Positions 9,114 to 17,052 of a stretch of 64,000 nucleotides of DNA are shown piece by piece. This DNA is from Burkholderiales bacterium PBB2. GTDB taxonomy: Bacteria > Pseudomonadota > Gammaproteobacteria > Burkholderiales > Burkholderiaceae_C. The stretch is taken from contig NKIM01000002.1 of the NCBI GenBank assembly GCA_002255955.1, positions 186,001 to 250,000 on the forward strand, written 5' to 3'. The notes beneath the pieces were generated by a model. The model was given only the letters and a program-made list of their open reading frames with translations. It ran no database searches and was not told the DNA's origin. The position numbers were made by a program, and so were the translations under genes. Within the stretch, counting starts at the first letter, position 1; each line of letters starts with the position of its first letter.

Positions 9114-10241
9114 ATGAACCTGCCACCGTCCACCTGGGCCTTGCACCAGCTGGAAGTCGAGAAGTCCGGCCTGGCCGGGCGTTTGCGCAGCCTGCACAGC
9201 ATCATCCAAGCGCGTTTTCCAGCCATCGGCCGCATGGCGCTGGCGCTGTATGACCCGGTCAGCGATGCGCTCAAGACCTTTGCCAGCAGCAACGAGGATG
9301 GCGAGGCGCTGCAGCGCTATGAGGCGGTGCTGGCCGAGGTGCCCTCGCTGCTGCAGCTCAAGACCGAGCGCCGCACCCGGGTGGTGCAGGACATCGAGGC
9401 CAGCTTTGCCCACCCCACCGCGCACACCGCCTGGCTGCGCGGTCAGCAGTACCGCAGCAGCTACACCCTGCCTATCTTCAGCGGCCATGAGCTGGCGGCG
9501 TTTCTGTTCTTCGATGCCAAGGAGGCGAACGCCTTCGGGCCCGAGGTCACGGGTTTTTTGGACATCTTTGCCGACATCGTCAGCCAGCTCTACCTGCTGC
9601 GCCTGGCGGCGGTGAACACCTTGGTGGGCGCGGTGGACATCGCCACCGGCCTGGCCCGCATCCGCGATGTCGAGACCGGCCGCCACCTCGAGCGCATGGC
9701 GGCTTACGCGCGCCTGATCGCCAAGGCGCTGGCGCCCAGCCATGGCCTCAGCGACGAGCAGGTCGAGTATGTGCACCTGTTCGCGCCCCTGCACGACATC
9801 GGCAAGGTCGGCATCCCCGATCGCATCCTGCTCAAGCCGGGCCGGCTGGACGCCGAGGAGTTCGCTGCCATGAAACGCCATGTGCAGATCGGCCTGGATC
9901 TGGTCGAGCACATGGTGGCCGATCTGGGCCTGCAGGGCGACCCGGCGGCCCAGGTCATGCGCGAGGTGGTGGGTGGCCACCATGAGCGCGGCGATGGCTC
10001 GGGCTATCCGCGGGGCCTGCGCATGGCGGAGATTCCGCTGGTGGCGCGCATCGTGGCCGTGGCCGATGTCTACGATGCCCTGTCCACCGAGCGGCCTTAC
10101 AAGCCGCGCTGGAGCGAGGCCGACTGCCTGGCCGAGCTGCAGCGCGAGGTGGCGGCGGGCCGGCTGGATGCCGATTGCGTCGCCGCCCTGGCCGCGGCTG
10201 AGGCCGCGCGCGCCGACATCCGCCGCCGTTTGGCGGACTGA
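9114..10241 (+). CDS. HD-GYP domain cyclic-di-GMP phosphodiesterase with N-terminal GAF-like sensor
   Basis: 375 residues. The N-terminal 20-165 looks like a GAF sensor (LYDPVSDALKTFAS..., LPIFSGHELAAFLFFD). The C-terminal half is a complete HD-GYP domain: the HD pair at His227-Asp228 within LHDIGKVGIPD, then HHERGDGSGYP at 289-299, and VADVYDAL further on. Family members hydrolyse cyclic di-GMP to pGpG or GMP, lowering the second messenger that promotes biofilm and represses motility. All metal and GYP residues are present, so it is probably active. The gene is convergent with the pap2 gene, 7 bases apart. A counterpart cyclase lies at 34-37 kb. Confidence 0.93.
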   Translation: MNLPPSTWALHQLEVEKSGLAGRLRSLHSIIQARFPAIGRMALALYDPVSDALKTFASSNEDGEALQRYEAVLAEVPSLLQLKTERRTRVVQDIEASFAHPTAHTAWLRGQQYRSSYTLPIFSGHELAAFLFFDAKEANAFGPEVTGFLDIFADIVSQLYLLRLAAVNTLVGAVDIATGLARIRDVETGRHLERMAAYARLIAKALAPSHGLSDEQVEYVHLFAPLHDIGKVGIPDRILLKPGRLDAEEFAAMKRHVQIGLDLVEHMVADLGLQGDPAAQVMREVVGGHHERGDGSGYPRGLRMAEIPLVARIVAVADVYDALSTERPYKPRWSEADCLAELQREVAAGRLDADCVAALAAAEAARADIRRRLAD

Positions 10242-10248
10242 AGCCTTT

Positions 10249-10956
10249 TCAGGCCTGCACGCGGCGCGCCCGCCAGGCCGCAGCCGCCACGCAGATCGCC
10301 CAGCAGATCCAGGCCGACCACATCGTGTGGCTCACATAGTGGGCGCCACGGGCCAGCTGGGCCCAGCCGAACAGGCTGCCGAAGACCAGCACGCCGGCCA
10401 GCCAAAGCCGGGCGATGGCCGGCCGGTCTTGGCGCCAGAGGAAGAACTGGCTGAAGAAGGCAAAGGCCGCAATCGCATGGCCCGAGGGAAAGCAGTGGCC
10501 GCCGCCGCCGTCCTTCACACCCAGCAACCAATGCGGCACATAGGGCGCGCTGCCGCCGAACTCTTGCAGATCCCAGGGGCAGCTGGTCTGACTGACCTGC
10601 TTGAGCGCGGGAATCGCGATCAGGCAGGCCAGGGTCACCAGCAACCAAAAGCGCCGTTCGCTGCGCGCCGGGCTGGGCAAGGCCGATTGGCCGGGCCGGG
10701 CGATCCAGGGCCGGACGGCGTCGACGATCAGGCCGATGAAGATCAGCCAAGCCAGGTTGCGCCCGCCCTGGTGGCCCAGGCCGGCGGTCAACCAGGCCTC
10801 GCGCCAGGCAAAGCCGTTGGCATCGCCGTAGAGGCGCGAGATGCTCAGGTCCAGGCCGCTCCATTCCCAGCAGGCCAGCAAGGCCAGGGCGAGCAGGGTG
10901 AGGAGCAGATCCCGGCGCCAGGCGGAGGCGCTGGCGTTCTGGCCTGCGGCGCTCAT
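10249..10956 (-). CDS. PAP2-superfamily membrane phosphatase
   Basis: 235 residues with about six membrane segments. The PAP2 core is visible: KQVSQTSCPWDL (motif 1 in a KX6CP rather than KX6RP form), GHCFPSGHA (motif 2) and ARGAHYVSHTMWSAW (motif 3 with the catalytic His). The start is ATG 10956, whose ATGA overlaps the TGA of eptA, so the two are translationally coupled. PAP2 proteins beside EptA/MCR enzymes are thought to recycle or remove phosphate from lipid A or undecaprenyl carriers. The altered motifs place it in a divergent subfamily, and its exact substrate is not evident. Confidence 0.9.
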   Translation of the reverse strand: MSAAGQNASASAWRRDLLLTLLALALLACWEWSGLDLSISRLYGDANGFAWREAWLTAGLGHQGGRNLAWLIFIGLIVDAVRPWIARPGQSALPSPARSERRFWLLVTLACLIAIPALKQVSQTSCPWDLQEFGGSAPYVPHWLLGVKDGGGGHCFPSGHAIAAFAFFSQFFLWRQDRPAIARLWLAGVLVFGSLFGWAQLARGAHYVSHTMWSAWICWAICVAAAAWRARRVQA

Positions 10957-12659
10957 TTCGCCGCCCCGGTCTTGCAGTTCTGGGCCAGATTCCATTCCGG
11001 GGCGAAGACGCTGCTGTTCACATCGAGCAGGCCCATCACGGTGTGGAAGAGGTGGTCATGGCGAGGTGCCGGCTCGGCTTGCACGGCGCGCTGGCGCAGG
11101 CATGCCATGTCCAGGCCGGCATTGGCGCCGAAGCCCGGGCTGGCCCACATCAGCATGGGCACCTGCGTCTGCTGCTTGGGAGCGATGGCGTAGGGGATGC
11201 CGTGCAGGAACAGGCCGTTCTCGCCCAGCGATTCGCCGTGGTCGGAGACGTAGATCAGGGCCGTGTCCACCTCGTCCGAGCGGGCTTTGAGCTTCTTGAT
11301 CAGCTCGGCCAGCACATGGTCGGTGTAGAGCAGGGCATTGTCGTAGGCGTTGACGATTTCTTCCTTGCTGCACAGGCGCAGATCGTCCTTCTGGCAGGCC
11401 GGCTTGAAGCGCTCGAAGGCCTCGGGGTAGCGGCGGAAGTAGGACGGGCCGTGGTTGCCCAGCTGGTGCATGACCCAAAGGTGGGTGGAGGCGGACTGGC
11501 TCTTGGCGGCGCTCAGGCGGGCGTCCAGGTCGGCGATCAGGCCTTCGTCCAGGCAGCGCTTGCCGTCGCACAGGCCGGGGGCGTTCTGGGCATCAACCGC
11601 GTCATTGGGCAGGCCGTCGCAGACGCCTTTGCAGCCGCTCTGGTTGTCGCGCCACTGCACTTGCACGCCGGCGCGGGCCAGCAGGTGCAGCAGGGATTCG
11701 CTGCCGCGGATGCGGGCTTCGTCGTAATCGCGCCGGCCGATGGGCGCAAACATGCAGGGCAGGGAGGTCTCGGTGTTGGTGCCGCAGGCCTCGACCGGCG
11801 GCAGGCTGATCAGCTCGGGCAGCTGGGCCAGCTGCGGCGTGGTCTGGCGGGCATAGCCGTTCAGTCCCCAGTTGGCCGCGCGCGCGGTCTCGCCCACCAC
11901 CAGCACCAGCACCAGGGGCTTGGCGCGGGCGCTCATCTGCGTACCCGGTTTCGCGTCCAGGCCCAGGGGCTGGCGCGGCTTGGCCGCACCTTTCAGGTCT
12001 TGCGCGATCACCGAGCCCAGGGACCAGATGTAGTTGGCCGGGGTGATCAGGTAGCGGATCTCCTTGTTGTTGCGCATCAGCGAGGAGAAGGGCTGGAACA
12101 CCGACAGAACAGCCGCCACCGCCGTGGCCAGGGCCAGCAGCAGCACGCCCAGGCGCACAAGCAGCGCGCGCTGCCAGCTGCGCCGGCGCACCAGGTCCAC
12201 CCGCCACAGCGCTAGCAGCGGCAAGCCGGCCCAGAGCAGCACATGGCCGGCCATGCGCAGGGAGAGCAGCTCCGAGGCCTCGGCCGGGTCGGTGCGCAAG
12301 GTGTTGCGCAGCATGGTCGGGTCGAGGTAGACGCCGTAGGTCTGCATGTAGAAGGTGGCGCAGGCGGTGCCGATCAGCAGCACGCTGAGCACCGGCTTGA
12401 TGGTCCAGCGGTGGGCCACCAGGCCGACCAGAAAGACATGCAGGGCCAGCACCATCACGCCGATGGACAGGCCGAAGCCCCAGCTGCTGGCGTCGCTGGC
12501 GACGCGTTCGGCCAGGGCGGCTTTGAAGAACAGGCGGTTGGCGCTGAACAGCCAGAACAGGCTGGAGATCAGCAGCAGCTGTTCGACGCTGAGAGCCAGC
12601 GTGAAACGGCGCCGGGCGGGGGAGGACGAGGGCGTCCGGGAGGAGGCAAAGGCGGTCAT
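10953..12659 (-). CDS. eptA: Phosphoethanolamine-lipid A transferase, EptA/MCR family
   Basis: 568 residues: an N-terminal block of five membrane helices (about 20-190), then a periplasmic sulfatase-fold domain. The signature residues are present: Glu in VVGETARAANWG, the nucleophile Thr296 inside CGTNTETSLPC with the flanking Cys292 and Cys302 that form a disulfide in this family, and the zinc-binding Asp-His of VSDHGESLGENGLFLHG. The enzyme moves phosphoethanolamine from phosphatidylethanolamine to lipid A phosphates on the periplasmic face, which reduces binding of cationic peptides such as polymyxin. It is first in an operon with pap2. No two-component regulator gene is adjacent. The function is confident from the motifs; the exact lipid A position is not. 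Confidence 0.93.
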   Translation of the reverse strand: MTAFASSRTPSSSPARRRFTLALSVEQLLLISSLFWLFSANRLFFKAALAERVASDASSWGFGLSIGVMVLALHVFLVGLVAHRWTIKPVLSVLLIGTACATFYMQTYGVYLDPTMLRNTLRTDPAEASELLSLRMAGHVLLWAGLPLLALWRVDLVRRRSWQRALLVRLGVLLLALATAVAAVLSVFQPFSSLMRNNKEIRYLITPANYIWSLGSVIAQDLKGAAKPRQPLGLDAKPGTQMSARAKPLVLVLVVGETARAANWGLNGYARQTTPQLAQLPELISLPPVEACGTNTETSLPCMFAPIGRRDYDEARIRGSESLLHLLARAGVQVQWRDNQSGCKGVCDGLPNDAVDAQNAPGLCDGKRCLDEGLIADLDARLSAAKSQSASTHLWVMHQLGNHGPSYFRRYPEAFERFKPACQKDDLRLCSKEEIVNAYDNALLYTDHVLAELIKKLKARSDEVDTALIYVSDHGESLGENGLFLHGIPYAIAPKQQTQVPMLMWASPGFGANAGLDMACLRQRAVQAEPAPRHDHLFHTVMGLLDVNSSVFAPEWNLAQNCKTGAAK

Positions 12660-12788
12660 CCCGACATTGGAACCGATGCCGATGAAGCCGCCCTTAAGGA
12701 CTTGCCCCCGGCCCGCCTTTTCAGCGGAACGGGGGCGGATATCAGCACCGCCAAGCGGCAGTCTGAGGCTCAGCGCTGAGGGGCGTGA

Positions 12789-14195
12789 TCAGCGCGCGAT
12801 CCAGGCATCGCCCCAATGGGCGCCCACGCCCGGCTCGTAGGCCGTGGCGTTGCTGCTCCACTGCCGGCACCAGCCCTCGTAGGGGAAGGGCTTGCATTCG
12901 TAGACCTTGCCGTTCTTGGGCTGCAGCACCTTGGTACCGCCCTTGTAGCTGGCCAGGCTGTTGGGGAACACAAAGTCGTACGTGCTCGTGCCGGCCGGCT
13001 TGACGGTGATGGCATAGGTCTTCTGCAGCACATTGCCGCCGGCCTTGGGGCTGCCCTTGACCACCAGGTTGTAGGCGCCGGCGGTGGCGGGGTTGAGGGC
13101 CAGGTTCAGGGTCTGGCCGCTGTTGTTCAGCGAGACGCTGGCCTGGGCCTTGCTGGTTCCTGCGGCATCGAACAAGGTGGCCGTCACGTCCAACTCACCC
13201 ACGGCAGTGACGCTGAAGCTGAGGTTCAGCGGCCCGCTGGTCGGCGCGGTGTACTCGGCGGCCACGCCGTTGACCAGCAGGTCGACATTGGGCGGTGGCG
13301 CCTTGTCGATCTGGATCTCCACCCGCTCCAGGCTGCTGTCGCTGCGCACAAAGACTTCGTTCTGGCCGTAGGCGGGGCTGATGCTGCCGTCGGCGGCCTT
13401 CTGGCCGGCCTTGAGCTGGCTCTGCTCTGCATTGATGCGGCCGGCCAGCAGGAAGGGCCAGGTGTTGCGCTGGCCGTCCGTGCTGTTGGCGATGGTGATG
13501 CGGGTCTGGAACTCGGGCCGCTCGCCCTTGGCGTCAAACACCCGGGTGGCGACCTTGTCTCCGGCGGCCAGGTCCACCGAGGGGTAGATGGTGCCCTTGG
13601 GGTTCCAGGTGATCACGGGCGGCGTGCCGTCGAACGTGACGTCCACCAGGTTGTAGAAGCTGTTGGGCGTGTCGGCCACCTCCCAGACGCCCAGGATGAT
13701 CTGGTAGCCGCTGCGCGCCGGCACGGTGCAGCTGTGGTTGACGTTCTTGGGCGGCTGCTTGCCGCCGCCGTCCACGGTGCAGAAAGGCTGGGTCTCAAAG
13801 GAGGAGCGGCTCAGCTTGAGGTTGGGGTTCCAGTCGGCGCGGGTGATGTAGTAACGCCAGTTGCGCGTGGCATGGTTGGCGGTGAAGGTCCAGGAGAAGG
13901 GCTGGGCGCCGGCCTTGATGGCGCGCTTGGTCCAGCGCGTGCTGGTCTGCTCATCCAGGGCGCCGAACTGGGTCAGGCCGGCGCTGGCGATGCGGCCATC
14001 GGCCGGACCGGTGGCGGGGTAGCCCGAGGGGCCTTCCAGGCTTTGCGGCTCGTACTGCACGGGGCCGCAATTGCTGTTGCCGCCCTTGCTGCACAGCAGG
14101 CTGCGAGACTCGGGCGCGCTGATGTAACCGTGGGCGGTGGCCAGGGCCGGCAGCGTGGCGGCCAGCAGGCCCAGAGCGAGGGTTCGGATGCGCAT
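12789..14195 (-). CDS. gbpA: Secreted AA10 lytic polysaccharide monooxygenase, GbpA-like
   Basis: 468 residues. The signal peptide ends ALATA, leaving His22 (HGYISAPESR) as the N-terminal residue of the mature protein. With His108 in TANHATRNW it forms the copper histidine brace. The AA10 domain spans about 22-205. Middle domains (about 210-400) resemble the GbpA domains 2 and 3, and the C-terminal 55 residues, rich in Trp and Cys (ECKPFPYEGWCRQW), form a small chitin-binding module. LPMOs oxidatively cleave chitin or cellulose; the GbpA architecture points to chitin. The upstream DNA holds a palindrome and a 22-bp spaced direct repeat, listed separately. Confidence 0.93.
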   Translation of the reverse strand: MRIRTLALGLLAATLPALATAHGYISAPESRSLLCSKGGNSNCGPVQYEPQSLEGPSGYPATGPADGRIASAGLTQFGALDEQTSTRWTKRAIKAGAQPFSWTFTANHATRNWRYYITRADWNPNLKLSRSSFETQPFCTVDGGGKQPPKNVNHSCTVPARSGYQIILGVWEVADTPNSFYNLVDVTFDGTPPVITWNPKGTIYPSVDLAAGDKVATRVFDAKGERPEFQTRITIANSTDGQRNTWPFLLAGRINAEQSQLKAGQKAADGSISPAYGQNEVFVRSDSSLERVEIQIDKAPPPNVDLLVNGVAAEYTAPTSGPLNLSFSVTAVGELDVTATLFDAAGTSKAQASVSLNNSGQTLNLALNPATAGAYNLVVKGSPKAGGNVLQKTYAITVKPAGTSTYDFVFPNSLASYKGGTKVLQPKNGKVYECKPFPYEGWCRQWSSNATAYEPGVGAHWGDAWIAR

Positions 14196-14231
14196 AACGT
14201 CCTCCTTGTTGGGGTCGGACGATTCTGCGCA

Positions 14232-14248
14232 GTGCGCACATTGCGCAC
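14232..14248. promoter_or_regulatory. 17-bp palindrome upstream of the LPMO gene
   Basis: GTGCGCACATTGCGCAC has perfect 7-base arms around CAT, and another TGCGCA lies directly beside it at about 14225. It sits roughly 35-55 bases before the LPMO start, where an operator would be expected. The binding protein is unknown. Confidence 0.45.
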
Positions 14249-14251
14249 AAG

Positions 14252-14287
14252 TGGTTTTAAATTGGGGTTTATCTGGTTTTATATTGG
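14252..14287. promoter_or_regulatory. Two near-identical 14-bp direct repeats at 22-bp spacing before the LPMO gene
   Basis: TGGTTTTAAATTGG (14252-14265) and TGGTTTTATATTGG (14274-14287) differ at one base and start 22 bases apart, about two helical turns. They lie in an A/T-rich patch just upstream of the palindrome. This is the geometry of a two-site activator and could couple LPMO expression to chitin or to another signal. Confidence 0.45.
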
Positions 14288-14362
14288 TTTGCAGTAACTT
14301 ATGAAACCGACGCGTGAGAGGGGTGACATCTTGTCAACAGCGGCCACGTGGACCGCCCTGTT

Positions 14363-14743
14363 TCAAAGCCCCAGCCAGGGGCTGCGCGTGATCGAACAGG
14401 CCAACATATAAGCCAGGGACAGCAAGGCCAGCAGATAGCCCAGGCTGCGGAACTCGCCCCGGCCCATGGCCCAGTGCGCACAGACCGTGTAGGCCACCAG
14501 GGCGATCAGCTTGGCCAGCAGCCAGCTGTCGCGCAGAAAGGGGTTCAGGGCGAGCAGGGCCCAGAGGCTCAGGCCGGTGATGGTCATCAGCAGGTCGATG
14601 CCGAAGACCAGCACGCTCAGGCGGCTGTCCAGCGCCCACTGCCCGCCCAGCTGAAACGCCAGGCCGCGTACCAGAAACAACGCCACGCTGCACCAGGCCA
14701 GCAGCACATGGATCTCGCTCATCTGCAGGTCGAAGGAGTACAT
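14363..14743 (-). CDS. SirB-family integral membrane protein
   Basis: 126 residues with four hydrophobic helices: EIHVLLAWCSVALFLVRGLAFQ at the start, then a helix around VFGIDLLMTITGLSLWALL, KLIALVAYTVCAHWAM, and a last one near SLGYLLALLSLAYMLACSI. The layout and length match the SirB2/SirB family of small membrane proteins with no firm biochemical role. It begins 10 bases after the racemase gene on the same strand, so the two are probably co-transcribed. The functional link between them is not obvious. Confidence 0.8.
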   Translation of the reverse strand: MYSFDLQMSEIHVLLAWCSVALFLVRGLAFQLGGQWALDSRLSVLVFGIDLLMTITGLSLWALLALNPFLRDSWLLAKLIALVAYTVCAHWAMGRGEFRSLGYLLALLSLAYMLACSITRSPWLGL

Positions 14744-14753
14744 GGCGTGGACC

Positions 14754-15560
14754 TCAGCCGTTCACGGGGGCTGCCAGCTTGGAGACGGGCTCGGTGGCTG
14801 TCAAGAAGGCGGCCTGCGCCAGGATTCGGGTGGTGTTGAGGTAACGCAGGCCGGCGGCCTCAAACACCGGCGCCTCCCGGTGCGCCGGGAAGGCCAGGGG
14901 CAGCTCGGTGCAGGCCAGGCAGATGGCCGCCTCGCCGTTGCGGGCCGATTCGCCCAGGGTCTGCAGAGCCAGGGCTTGGATCTGCGCGGCGGCGGCCTCG
15001 GCTTGCGGCGCGGCCTGCAGCTGCAAAATCAGCGGCGCCAGGGCGGCGCGCTCGGCGCTGCAGGCCCTGGGCACACAGGCCTCGATGTCCTGGCGGGCCA
15101 GCGCGGACGGCAAGGCCTGACCCCGCATGGTGGGCTCGGTGCCCAGGATCAGCAGGCGGCGCAGGCCCAGGGCCGCCGCCTCTTGGGCCACCAGTTCAAA
15201 CAGGTTCAGCACCGGCAGGCTCAGGCCAGCGGTGATGGCTTCAAAGCGGTTGTGCGGCGTGTTGCTGGCGATCAGGGCGAAATCGACGCCGCTGGCCTGC
15301 AGGCGCAGCAGGGCGGCGCGGAAGTAGGCGTCAAAGCCGGCCCAGGAGGCCTCGTCACCCTCGATGCCGCGCAGGCTCTGGCTGCGCGCGATGTTCAGCG
15401 ATTCGATGCTGAACTCGGGCATCTGCGGCGCGCCGGTCGGGCCGAGGCCCTGCGCTGTCGTTTGGGCATGCGCTTGCGCCTGCGCCAGCTGGCACAGGGT
15501 CTGGTAAATCTCCACGGTCGAGGCCCAGGCCACACCGCCAACGATGCCGATTTTTTTCAT
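14754..15560 (-). CDS. Aspartate/glutamate racemase-family protein with Ser in place of the first catalytic Cys
   Basis: 268 residues. The opening MKKIGIVGGVAWASTVEIYQ is the family signature of YgeA/RacX-type racemases. Two-base racemases have Cys in both the CNT-H and ACTE loops. Here the first is SNTPH with Ser99, while the second keeps Cys217 in ACTELPL. E. coli YgeA also lacks the first Cys (it has Thr), so activity may be retained with altered specificity. The likely role is making or interconverting a D-amino acid in the cytosol. The gene is followed by a SirB gene, 10 bases on, and is divergent from the MBL-fold gene. Confidence 0.85.
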   Translation of the reverse strand: MKKIGIVGGVAWASTVEIYQTLCQLAQAQAHAQTTAQGLGPTGAPQMPEFSIESLNIARSQSLRGIEGDEASWAGFDAYFRAALLRLQASGVDFALIASNTPHNRFEAITAGLSLPVLNLFELVAQEAAALGLRRLLILGTEPTMRGQALPSALARQDIEACVPRACSAERAALAPLILQLQAAPQAEAAAAQIQALALQTLGESARNGEAAICLACTELPLAFPAHREAPVFEAAGLRYLNTTRILAQAAFLTATEPVSKLAAPVNG

Positions 15561-15773
15561 GGATGTCGTCCTCCCGTGCGCCCGCCGCTCACCTGCCGCC
15601 GCGCGCCAAGCCCCCGAGGGGCAAGCCAGCTCAGGAAGGGTGCTTCACTGGCTGGGAGGGGACATTGTCACCGGCCCGTGCTGGCGGCGGGACGGCTTGC
15701 TATGCTGCGCCAGACCTGGCCCTCCCGCGCCAGCCCCCATCGCCCCACCCCCTGCTGTTCAAGGAATCACGCC

Positions 15774-16745
15774 ATGTCCCGTCTTGCATTCACGAGTCTT
15801 GCCCTGGCCGCTGCCGTGCTGGCCACCGGCCTTCCGCTGCGCGCTGAGGCCGCTGCGCCCCAGGTCAAGACCCAGGCGCCGGGCTACTACCGCATGATGC
15901 TGGGGGATTTCGAAGTCACGGCCCTGAACGACGGCACCGTCGATCTGCCCATGGACAAGCTGCTCACCGGCGCCAAGCCGGGCCAGGTGGCACGTGCCCT
16001 GCAGCATGCTTATCTCGGCGTGCCGCTGGAGACCTCGGTCAATGGCTATCTGATCAACACCGGCAGCAAGCTGGTGCTGGTCGACACCGGCGCTGCCAGC
16101 CTGTTTGGCCCCACGCTGGGCAAGCTGCTGGGCCATCTCAAAGCTGCCGGCTACCAGCCCGAGCAGGTCGACGAGATCTACATCACCCATCTGCACGGCG
16201 ACCATGTCGGCGGCCTGCTCAGCGAGGGCAAGCCGGCCTTCCCCAATGCCGTGGTGCGCATCGATCAGCGCGAGGCTGACTACTGGCTTAGCGAGGCCAA
16301 TATGGCCAAGGCCCCCGAGGCGGCGCAAGGCGGTTTCAAGGGCGCCATGATGTCGATCAAGCCCTACCAGGAGGCTGGCCGCTTCAAGCCCTTCGAAGGC
16401 TCGCCGCAAGGCGTGGAGCTGGTGCCCGGGGTGCGCGCAGTGTCCACCTACGGCCACACGCCCGGCCACAATGTCTACGTGGCCGAAAGCAAGGGCCAGA
16501 AGCTGGCCATCTGGGGCGACCTGATGCATGTGGCCGCGGTGCAGTTCCCGGATCCTTCCGTGACCATCCAGTTCGACAGCGATTCCAAGGCCGCCCGCCC
16601 GCAGCGCGAGAAGGCCTATGCCGATGCTGCCAAGCATGGCTATTACGTCGGCGTGGCCCATGTGGCCTTCCCCGGCATCGGCCGCCTGCGCGCCGATGGC
16701 AAGGGCTATATCTGGGTGCCGGCGAACTACAGCAGCAAGCCCTGA
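15774..16745 (+). CDS. Secreted MBL-fold metallo-hydrolase
   Basis: 323 residues. An N-terminal signal peptide (FTSLALAAAVLATGLPLRAEA) is followed by a metallo-beta-lactamase fold with the zinc motif HLHGDHVGG near residue 140, a GHTPGH motif near 225 and an IWGDLMH aspartate motif further on. These place it among the periplasmic MBL hydrolases related to quorum-quenching lactonases and alkylsulfatase-like proteins. The substrate cannot be told from sequence alone. It stands alone, divergent from the racemase gene. Confidence 0.88.
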   Translation: MSRLAFTSLALAAAVLATGLPLRAEAAAPQVKTQAPGYYRMMLGDFEVTALNDGTVDLPMDKLLTGAKPGQVARALQHAYLGVPLETSVNGYLINTGSKLVLVDTGAASLFGPTLGKLLGHLKAAGYQPEQVDEIYITHLHGDHVGGLLSEGKPAFPNAVVRIDQREADYWLSEANMAKAPEAAQGGFKGAMMSIKPYQEAGRFKPFEGSPQGVELVPGVRAVSTYGHTPGHNVYVAESKGQKLAIWGDLMHVAAVQFPDPSVTIQFDSDSKAARPQREKAYADAAKHGYYVGVAHVAFPGIGRLRADGKGYIWVPANYSSKP

Positions 16746-17052
16746 ACCCGGGCCGGGGAGACGCCGCGCCGGCTCCCCCAAGTTCTAGGGACGGCGAGGA
16801 AACAAAGCGTAAGTAATTCACGAACGGCGACAGCGCTCGCACAGAATGCCGGCGGTTTCACGATGCTTCGGTGTCGTGCGCCGGAGTGCTTCTGTGGCTG
16901 CGCCTGAGGGCTGGCGACAGGGGCTGTGAGTCTCACGGACTGTTGTGGTCCTTGTTGTCGGTTTCGATTCTGGATTGGCCTTGTTCAGGCCTCGCCCCCG
17001 GTGGGCGGGCGCCCGGCCCCGGCTTCGAACGAGCCCGGGAGTTGTCGTCGCC
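16746..17052. other. Intergenic region with a probable terminator hairpin
   Basis: No gene is seen in these 307 bases. A GGGGAG...CTCCCC hairpin at about 16755-16778 lies 10 bases after the MBL-fold gene and may terminate it, although no T-tract follows. A purine-rich CGGGAG at 17036-17041 serves as a possible ribosome-binding site for the next gene. No sigma-54 promoter of the kind found before many PEP-CTERM genes was recognised. Confidence 0.4.

Noticed and set aside
8001-9983. Long minus-strand extension of the AraC gene frame
   Set aside because: It is antisense to two well-supported genes (EamA transporter and HD-GYP), low in complexity, and a normal AraC start lies at 8000.
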